Made by a program: the position numbers and the translations under genes. DNA of 64,000 bases from Bombyx mori (lineage: Eukaryota > Arthropoda > Insecta > Lepidoptera > Bombycidae), in assembly GCF_030269925.1 (NCBI RefSeq), contig NC_085129.1:10779501-10843500 (forward strand). Reading direction: 5' to 3'. Under the pieces are notes generated by a model. It saw only the letters and a program-made list of their open reading frames with translations. It ran no database searches and was not told where the DNA came from. Position 1 is the first letter of the stretch. Every line of letters starts with the position of its first letter. Positions 57,120-64,000 of this stretch are shown one piece after another.

Positions 57120-57470
57120 AGAGTATAATAAAAGCCTTTATTCAGACGCAAAGGATATTTACAAATAATAAACTTAAATTAACGACTCTTCCGAGTCGAT
57201 GACATCGACAGTTTCGTCTGTTTGCCCAACTTTGGCAAAGGCTTCCTCCATTTCTTTCCACTCTACTCGGCTTAGAGCTTTCCTTGTCCATAGTTTTCCT
57301 GCTACCGTCTTTATCACGCCTTCCCACCTCCGAATCTGTCTGCCTCGTTTGCTTTTTCTATCTCTAGGGTACCAAAACACTATGCTTTTGTTCCATTTTT
57401 CGATGCCTCTTATTGTATATCCTGTCCATTGCCATTTTAGTTTCCGAATTCTAGTTAAGGTAAAGTAGTA
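57120..57470 (-). mobile_element. Second LINE ORF2 C-terminus, related family
   Basis: Minus frame: LKWQWTGYTIRGIEKWNKSI, FWYPRDRKSKRGRQIRRWEG, VIKTVAGKLWTRKALSRVEW and KEMEEAFAKV, with a stop near 57180 and a short UTR with AATAAA (reverse of tttatt near 57135). Abuts the element at 56.8 kb in the same orientation. Confidence 0.8.
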
Positions 57471-58164
57471 AGGCTCCGTAAATAGAAAAACTTTAATGGA
57501 AAATGCCTCTATGACAATGCCTCATTCAAAATAAAAACTCATGGTGTTTTACGTAATTGTTAGGTAAAAACAGCTACATACAATGGCAGTAGTTTCATTT
57601 TCCTTTATGTCTCAATGTGCATTCAAAGAAACATTTTCAAAGTCCATCCTTACATTCTAAAACACAATACGAAACACAGAGGCAGTAAAAGTCACAGCTA
57701 TTTATAAAACAACTATTCATTTATCGCTTTTATCAAAAATAAAAGTTTTCAAAGAAATCATCAAAATGAATTGAGTTCGCTTTCCTTAGATATGATGACT
57801 AATTGACCAAAAAAATTAAATCGCGACTAAGTTTTATATATATTCAAAAATTAAAATCAACATACATATATTTGTATATTTTGTGACTAACTGCGATATA
57901 CACGGAAATTCTTGCGTTTTACGTCATTAAAATAATGATGTAACACTTTAGTTGCTCTTGGGTCAAGATCGTAGTACCTACGAGGTTTGAATTTTTTCAC
58001 GTAAACACAATATTTTCCTCTTTCGCGGGAAAAACACAAGAGCATCTTAACCTAAATAGTTTTAGAAGCTACATCTTGAGTAAATAGTTCCATATATATG
58101 TATATACAAAGCACATCACATGCATATGTATACTAACGAATATTTATTTTATAAAATTGCCATT
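57471..58164. other. AT-rich sequence, nothing recognised
   Basis: No supported gene or repeat. Confidence 0.55.
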
Positions 58165-58290
58165 TTTGTTTTAGATTTTACAGTTCTGAAAAGGTTTCAG
58201 AGGTGTTGGCTCTGATGATTATATTTATTGGATGAGTATTCTAATCAGGGCTTCTGCCTCTTTAATAACAAAGTCAAAAATGAGCTGAAC
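58165..58290 (+). repeat. Direct repeat, left copy
   Basis: About 125 bp (acagttctgaaaaggtttca, gtgttggctctgatgattat, aatgagctgaactga) repeated after the Bm1 copy at 58749-58870. Confidence 0.85.
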
Positions 58291-58296
58291 TGATTA

Positions 58297-58720
58297 TTAT
58301 TTTTATAGCTTAGATGAATGGATGAGCTCACGGCCCACCTGCGGAGTCCTTAGACATCTACAACGTAAATGTCGCCACCCACCTTGAGACAAGAGTTCTA
58401 TGGTCTCATTTTAACAGTACAACGGCTGCCCCACCCTTCACACAGAAACGCATTACTGCCTTACGGCAGAAATAGGCAGGCAGGGTGGAGGTGCCTACCC
58501 GTGCGGACTCACAAGAAGTCCTACCTACTACCAGTTTTTACGCAAATTATAATTTTGCGGGTTTGATTTTTATTACACGATGTTATTCCGTCACCGTGGA
58601 AGTCAATCGTGAATAATTGTTAAGTACGTAATTCATTAGAAAAGTTGGTACCCGCCTGCGGGATTCGAACACCGTTGCAACACAATGCACCGGACGTCTT
58701 ATCCTTTAGGCCACGACGAT
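58297..58720 (-). repeat. Bm1 SINE, full length
   Basis: The reverse complement carries the tRNA-like head gtcgtggcctaaaggataag and the B-box gttcgaatcccgcaggcgg. The complete body follows, with aaacccgcaaaattataatt-like and ctgtaaggcagtaatgcg-like segments and small deletions. The tail is at 58297. With the copy at 40.0 kb it is one of two with the complete head. Confidence 0.92.
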
Positions 58721-58748
58721 TAAGACGTCTTTGTCAGATGAAAACGAC

Positions 58749-58870
58749 TTTGTTTTAGAAAATTACAGTTCTGAAAGGGTCTGGGATGTGTTGGCTCTGA
58801 TGACTATTGGATTATTATTCTAATGAGGGCTTCTACCTCGTCAATAACAAAGTAAATAATGAGCTGAACC
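58749..58870 (+). repeat. Direct repeat, right copy
   Basis: Matches 58165-58290 with roughly one change in seven (tacagttctgaaagggtctg, gtgttggctctgatgactat, aatgagctgaaccg). Confidence 0.85.
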
Positions 58871-58899
58871 GAAATGTCATGGCAAATGCAGTGTACGTT

Positions 58900-59010
58900 T
58901 AATTTTTTTTTTATTTCGGCAATTTTTTGACGGTCAGAAATCAGCCGGGTAGTATGGTAAGCCCGTGCGGGTTTATAGTGTGAACTACCATTACGCAAAT
59001 TATAATTATT
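58900..59010 (-). repeat. Divergent Bm1-related fragment
   Basis: A T-run and agcccgtgcgggtttatagt, taccattacgcaaattataa resemble the middle of Bm1; weak. Confidence 0.4.
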
Positions 59011-59435
59011 GCTCACTCAATTCAATTCAAACCTGAAAATATTACTAAATTTTAAATACTAAATCTGGTCTAACGATTATCAAACACAAATACGTTATAT
59101 AAAAACACAAAAAATGATCCACATTCGAACGATAACATTTTTATCTTCTAGGACATACCTAATTCCTAAACATAAGTCATGCATTATCGATATCTATTAA
59201 GACAAGTGATTTTTTCGTTCTTCCTTGTAAGCGAATTTCTCCGAAATAGATATATTAACCTCGAACAACGAGTCACACACAGAATCGATGACATCAATAT
59301 TCCTGATGTCAATGCTCAAAAAAAAATCAATTCGTATACATTTAGTCTGTTAATTAAATCATAATGTTTACCTCATGATAAGGCAAATACTCAATGGATT
59401 TGTCATTGTTCTTCAGGTGACTTTTATTAAAAAAA
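59011..59435. other. AT-rich sequence, nothing recognised
   Basis: No supported gene or repeat. Confidence 0.5.
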
Positions 59436-59672
59436 TTTTTTATTGCTTAGATGGATGGACGAGCTCACAGCCGACCTGGTGTTAAGTTGTTACTGGAGCC
59501 TATAGACATCTACAACGTAAATGCGCCATCCACCTTGAGATATAAGTTCTAAGGTCTCAGTATAGTTCTACCCCACCCTTCAGACCGAAAGGTATTACTG
59601 CTTCACATCAGAAATAGGCGCGGTGGTCATACCTACCCGTGCAGACTAACAAGAGGTCCTACCAGCAGTATT
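59436..59672 (-). repeat. Bm1 SINE, 5'-truncated
   Basis: tattgcttagatggatggac, through agaggtcctaccagcagta. Confidence 0.9.
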
Positions 59673-59747
59673 CTTATAGAGATACACCAGAGTTCTTATA
59701 CGGTATCGATTTTATTAAATAAAGGCAGCTTTAAATGTTCCAGTCAA

Positions 59748-59885
59748 TGAGAGTATAAGAAGGGCTGCGGTACGCGAGGATTGGCGACGTCTTGTGAAAC
59801 GCACCAAAACCCGAAACGGTGGCCACGAACACTTTGCCAAGAGCGCAAGTGACTGAGAAGAAGACTCAATTTTATCGGCCCATTC
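59748..59885 (+). mobile_element. LINE ORF 3'-terminal fragment
   Basis: Frame ESIRRAAVREDWRRLVKRTK followed by a GGHEHF block and a stop, then gaagaagac. Same ending type as at 27.9 and 37.45 kb. Confidence 0.6.
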
Positions 59886-60030
59886 ATGCTATACACACCC
59901 ATCGATACAATCACATACAAACGAGGCTTATTGAGAGTATTAAGCGGTAGGCAGCGGCTTGGCTTTAGCCCTGGCATTACTGACGTCCTTGAGCGACAGT
60001 AATCATTTAGCATCAGGGGAGCCGTATATT

Positions 60031-60834
60031 GGGGTGGTGCGCAGTATGGCCCTGTACGGTGCTCCCGTGTGGTCGCCCGCACTCTCCGCGAGAAACGCGG
60101 CTCTGCTGCATAGAGCTCAGCGGGCGCTTGCGGTGAGGGTCATCAGGGGGTACCGCACCATCTCTCAAGATGTGGCCTGCGCTCTCGCCGGATCCCTACC
60201 CTGGGACCTCGAGGCCGAAATCTTGGCTGCGGTATATCGGCGTAAGGCGCAGGCCTTGAGTCGGGGGCGGTCGCCCGGCCCGTCGGCTGTCGGTCGGTGG
60301 AAGCGTGCTGCGCGTCATGTAGCATACGCTAAGTGGAGAGAGCGATTGCTGAAAGAACTTGGCCAAACTTCGGCCACCCGCCGGCGCACCCTCGAGGCCC
60401 TGGTGCCCGTGCTGGAGGCATGGTCGGATCGGCGTCACGGCGTACTCTCCTTTCACCTTGCGCAGGTCCTCTCGGGACATGGCTGTTTCGGGAGGTACCT
60501 GTGGAAGGTCTGCAGGAGAGAGCCACACCCGGGCTGCCACCAGTGCGGGCACCCGGACGATGACGCGCAGCACGCGCTCGAAACGTGCCCGCGTTGGGAG
60601 CACTCGCGGCGAGATCTCGTCGCGGTGCTGGGGAGAAACCTCTCCCTGCGGGCTGTCGTCGCCCGCATGTTAGAGGATCAGGGCTCGTGGGAGGCCATGG
60701 CCAGGTTTTGTGACCTGGTAATGGCGTCCCGTGAGGCTGAGGAGCGTGAAAGGGAGTGGGATCCCTCTTCAGCACCTCAGCGCAGAAGGCGGGATGGCCG
60801 GCGCGGGCGTGAAGCTCCCGCTCAGCCCCCGTAG
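60031..60834 (+). pseudogene. R1-type reverse transcriptase C-terminal remnant (267 residues)
   Basis: An open frame from the insertion junction to TAG at 60832. It starts in the thumb or connection region (VVRSMALYGAPVWSPAL, LLHRAQRALAVRVIRGYRTI, SLPWDLEAEILAAVYRRK), runs through a linker with W-R-E-R-L, and has a zinc knuckle C-x2-C-x8-H-x4-C at residues 169-186. It ends in a basic R/E-rich tail. Endonuclease, the FADD-type catalytic box and the start codon lie in the missing 5' part, so it is dead despite the intact frame. Confidence 0.9.
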
Positions 60835-61244
60835 GGACTATCAGGTGGCGGGTGCGGGGGCGCCCGGTACTCGACTGTCGGTCCGGTGGTGGGGCGGTGC
60901 AAGGTGGCTCCTGTGCGCCGCCCACGGTGTATCTCCCGAAATGACGTCCTTCGGGATTTTCCCGGAGATGAAATCCCGTCTTATCATCAGGACGAGTACC
61001 GGCGAAGGCAGACTTTCGGCGCGCACTGCGGTACCGTATGTCTGGTATAGCCGGTGTGGTGGAGCTCGATGGGGTTTAGTCGGTAGTCGTTCTGCGGGGC
61101 AAGTGCTTCGCGCGCCTTTTTCAAGGCGTAGTCTCTTGCGAGGAATTCGGGGAGGTGGAGGACCTTCTCGTCCCCCTCTTCCTCTCAGGAGGCGCCGGAG
61201 TCCGACATAACCCGGACCGGGTATCCGTAAATGGATTCCCCAGC

Positions 61245-61279
<35 letters not shown>
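60031..61279 (+). mobile_element. R1-clade LINE, 5'-truncated, with 14-bp target duplication and A31 tail
   Basis: GGGAGCCGTATATT at 60017-60030 and 61280-61293 flank it; the tail is 31 A (61248-61278). Base composition is strikingly GC-rich against its surroundings, as expected of this LINE group. A 3' UTR of about 410 bp follows the ORF. The long frame, duplication and pure A tail point to a recent insertion. Open frames on the opposite strand here are shadows. Confidence 0.92.
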
Positions 61280-61281
<2 letters not shown>

Positions 61282-61494
61282 GAGCCGTATATTCGTCGGT
61301 CTATTCGAAAAACAGATAATATAAAAACACTTAAAGTTCAGCAGTATCACACTTCGAGTGAGTGGAGACTTTAAAAGTATGACACATATCTCTGCAAATC
61401 TTATTTCTCTTCTAATCAGTCTCCTATTAAGTGTAGACAGTTTAGCACCAAAAATTTTTTTTTAAAACCAAAATTGACTTATTTATTTTTACGC

Positions 61495-61703
61495 TTTTTT
61501 ATTGCACAGAGACGTCATCGAGCTCACAGCTCACCTAGGCTTAAGTGGTCACCGGAGCCCATAAACAATATAACGCGAACGTGGCCATCTTGAGACAACT
61601 TGTTTTAATCTCAATTGCATAGAATTTTATAGTGTAAGGCCTTTCTAAGTCGGAACGCATCAGCTCTTCACGACAGAAATAGGCAGGGTGGGAGTAACCT
61701 CAT
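61495..61703 (-). repeat. Bm1 SINE, strongly divergent
   Basis: T-run, attgcacagagacgtcatcg, ttaagtggtcaccggagccc, gacagaaataggcagggtgg. Confidence 0.65.
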
Positions 61704-61881
61704 ACAAATCAAGGACATGAACATAATTTTGTTTATGTTTATTAAATTTTCTTCAATTTATTACGAAATTCCGTTATATTCGACATGTGAAATGTCCTAA
61801 ATATACGCAAATATATCATCAGTCGTAAAAACCCAATAAAAATATATTAAATTTTACTTGCTTTAATGTACAATTTATTTT

Positions 61882-62350
61882 CTTTATTGCCCTTGTAAGT
61901 AAACGAGCATATGGATCGTCTGATAGAGATTTTTTTTATTGCCCTTGTAAGCAGACAAGCGCACGGCCCACCTGATGGTGAGTGGTTACCGTCGCCCATG
62001 GACTTCAGCAATGCCAGGGGCAGAGCCAAGCCGCTGCCTACCGCTTAACACTCTCCACAAGCCTCGTTTGAAGAAGGAAATGTCATAGCGCTCGGGAAAC
62101 ACCGTGGAGGGGAGCTCGTTCCATAGCCGGATATTTGGTGGCAAAAAAGACCTCTGGACACGCATTGTGGATGACCGCAGTGGCTCCAGGTAGTATGGAT
62201 GAACTCTATTCCGGTGGCGGGCGGTGCGTTAGTAAAAACGAGATGACGGTATCATCTCGAACAATTCCTTAGAGCACCAGAGGAGATTAGTTACCATGGC
62301 CCATGGACATCAGCATCGCCAGGGGCAGAGTTAAGACGCTGCCTACATGC
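61882..62350 (-). mobile_element. Older BMC1-like LINE tail, interrupted
   Basis: Left piece 61882-61931 (attgcccttgtaagtaaacg, gatcgtctgatagagat) and right piece about 62277-62350 (ttagttaccatggcccatgg, gcaggggcagagtt-like, gctgcctac) form one tail when the inner copy is removed. Confidence 0.75.
61932..62276 (-). mobile_element. Younger BMC1-like LINE tail nested in the older one
   Basis: T-run, attgcccttgtaagcagaca, the complete tail as at 51.3 kb and 50 bp more (gcggtgcgttagtaaaaacg, gtatcatctcgaacaattcc). Short gagat(t) repeats at both junctions. Confidence 0.8.
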
Positions 62351-63530
62351 CGTCAATGAAGTAAGACTAACTTAAATCAACGACCATATTTTCGTAAACT
62401 TAATATTGTCCCAAATCGAAGTACATTGTATAAGTTTTAAAGCTAGATAAATTAGTAAATCACAACGTCTCGACGCTACATAATATGTTTGTATGTATAA
62501 ATAATTACGTACGGCAGGCGCCGGTCGACAAATACCTATATACATACTTCAACAAACTTGTATTTGTGTGTGTTTCGGAATATCGAGGCTTTTAGTGGCG
62601 AACACACGTAAGATATTACAATGAATTACAAATTTACGAATACCCACCCTGACTACGCAAATTAAAAAATAAAATAAAAAATAATCTAAAATCTTTGTTG
62701 CACAGGTGTTTGGAGCAACACGATAGTCTATAGTGAAATCCATTGACTAAAGTAACCCTGGCATCATATTAGATCAGATCAGATATTATCACTTTGTTAG
62801 TAGTAGATACATGATCGTTTATTACTGAAGTATTGGCGACCAATGTACTTATTCCAAACATAAAGTTGCCACTACACATTAAAAAAAATATACATTCCAA
62901 ACCATTTATGTATCACTTAAATTAGAAAAACACATTTACTTACTAATATTTATTTTTGAAGTCGGAGCCACTAAGTGAGGTTTGCTTATAAAAAACTGTT
63001 TTAGATATGATTATTTATTTGAATTTAAATTTATCGTATATTTTCGACATCTTGAAGAAATATATACACAAAAAGAGGGAATTTGGCTAAAAACCTTAGA
63101 GATCAAAGATAACAGAGATTTTGTAAAGACAACATGCTGACCATCTGACACGAGGAGGGCTATCATTTTTGTTGTTATCAGCTCATTGATACGTGGCGCC
63201 ATGTGTGATGAATAATACATAACGATGTATACCAAAGAACAGTACTGAAATTGCGACTGATTTATTTTTTATAACTAATAAAGGTCGGGTAATGGGGTGT
63301 TAATTAAAAGGTGATATAAATTTTGTTATTTAACTACTGTTAGCGGCATATTCTAAATTTTGAAATAGGGCAAAACTGTACACAGGACGTTTTCTATGCA
63401 GCAGCAAGAACGGTGATATGAAACTCGAACAAATTCACCAGTTCACTACTTGGGTAAAATCAAATGAGAATTATTCTGGGACGGCTAAGATTTTTTATGC
63501 CTCTAAAAATTAGGCTGAATAAAAGCAGGT
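62351..63530. other. AT-rich sequence, nothing recognised
   Basis: No supported gene or repeat; short open frames only. Confidence 0.55.
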
Positions 63531-63772
63531 TACTAGTGGTACGACGTGTTGTGAGACCTTACGGGTAGGTACCACTGTCCTGCTTATTTCTGCCGTGAAG
63601 CAGTAATGCGTTTCGGTTTGAAGGGTTGGGTAGCCGTTGTAACTCGAACTTTAGAAGTCATATCTCAAGGTGGGTGACGGCAATTACGTTGTAGACGTCT
63701 ATGGGCTCCAGTAACCGCTTCACTTAACCAGGTGGGCTGTGAGCTCGTCCAATCGTCTAAGCAATAAAAAAA
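63531..63772 (+). repeat. Bm1 SINE, 5'-truncated
   Basis: tactagtggtacgacgtgtt through gctcgtccaatcgtctaagc and an A-rich tail. Confidence 0.9.
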
Positions 63773-64000
63773 TGCCACCAGTTATGAAAATATATAAAAA
63801 TATGTGCCCTTTAATGACTTCATATAATAAACTCAAATGATCCATAAAATTATTTATTTCGTCAATGTATACTTTACTGTTCTTTACAACATGTTACTAT
63901 TAAATGCAAACTGAATTCAATTGAAATATTTATCATAATTATTACCGTTACAACGAATATCACAGATTATGACAACATTAATTTAATACTTGAAAATGTT

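Larger units (their letters stand above)
59941..61312 (+). mobile_element. BMC1-like LINE tail, split by an R1-clade LINE
   Basis: ttaagcggtaggcagcggct through atcaggggagccgtatatt, continuing after the insertion as cgtcggtctattcgaaaaac. Together they match the plus-strand form of the tail at 12.8 kb. Older than the insertion it contains. Confidence 0.8.

Noticed and set aside
60143..61210. Long open frames on both strands within the GC-rich segment (for example minus 60329-60925, plus 60731-61210)
   Set aside because: Shadows of the R1-clade ORF and its UTR; GC-rich DNA lacks stops, and only the 60031-60834 frame shows family motifs.
1..64000. CRISPR arrays, operons, rRNA, integrons or a defence system
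   Set aside because: No regularly spaced repeats, rRNA segments or prokaryotic gene organisation; all features fit a lepidopteran nuclear genome.

Overview
The window looks like nuclear DNA of the silkworm Bombyx mori or a very close relative such as B. mandarina. The base composition is AT-rich, there are no bacterial-style operons, and about twenty copies of the silkworm tRNA-derived SINE Bm1 are present. Lepidopteran Helitrons, Jockey-, R1- and RTE-like LINE tails and small inverted-repeat transposons fill much of the rest. The species call rests on my recognition of these repeat families, not on a database search.

Only one protein-coding host gene can be supported. It is a secreted fibroblast growth factor on the minus strand, read right to left through four exons at 36792-36837, 27744-27870, 10558-10664 and 9692-10045. 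All four have consensus splice sites and compatible phases. They give about 210 residues: a hydrophobic signal-peptide-like start, an FGF beta-trefoil core and a basic tail. It is the kind of ligand expected of the branchless family, which acts on Breathless in tracheal branching, but the sequence alone does not prove that orthology. The exon with the initiator codon was not found. A CpG-rich island near 48.7 kb is the best candidate for an upstream promoter.

Layout. 1-9.0 kb lies downstream of the gene and holds Bm1 copies, a tRNA-derived SINE and a small DNA transposon with a nested retro-insertion. 9.0-10.7 kb holds the 3' UTR, the last two exons and a 512-bp intron made mostly of a Helitron. 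10.7-27.7 kb and 27.9-36.8 kb are long introns with LINE tails, Helitrons, Bm1 copies and unassigned AT-rich sequence. 36.8-64 kb is upstream of the visible exons and becomes repeat-dense after 52 kb. It includes a 1.25-kb 5'-truncated R1-clade LINE with a 31-base A tail and a 14-bp target duplication inside an older LINE tail.

No previously undescribed system was found. The parts most worth a second look are the FGF gene with its missing 5' end and second open frame, several datable nested insertions, and two or three inverted-repeat elements not assigned to a known family.
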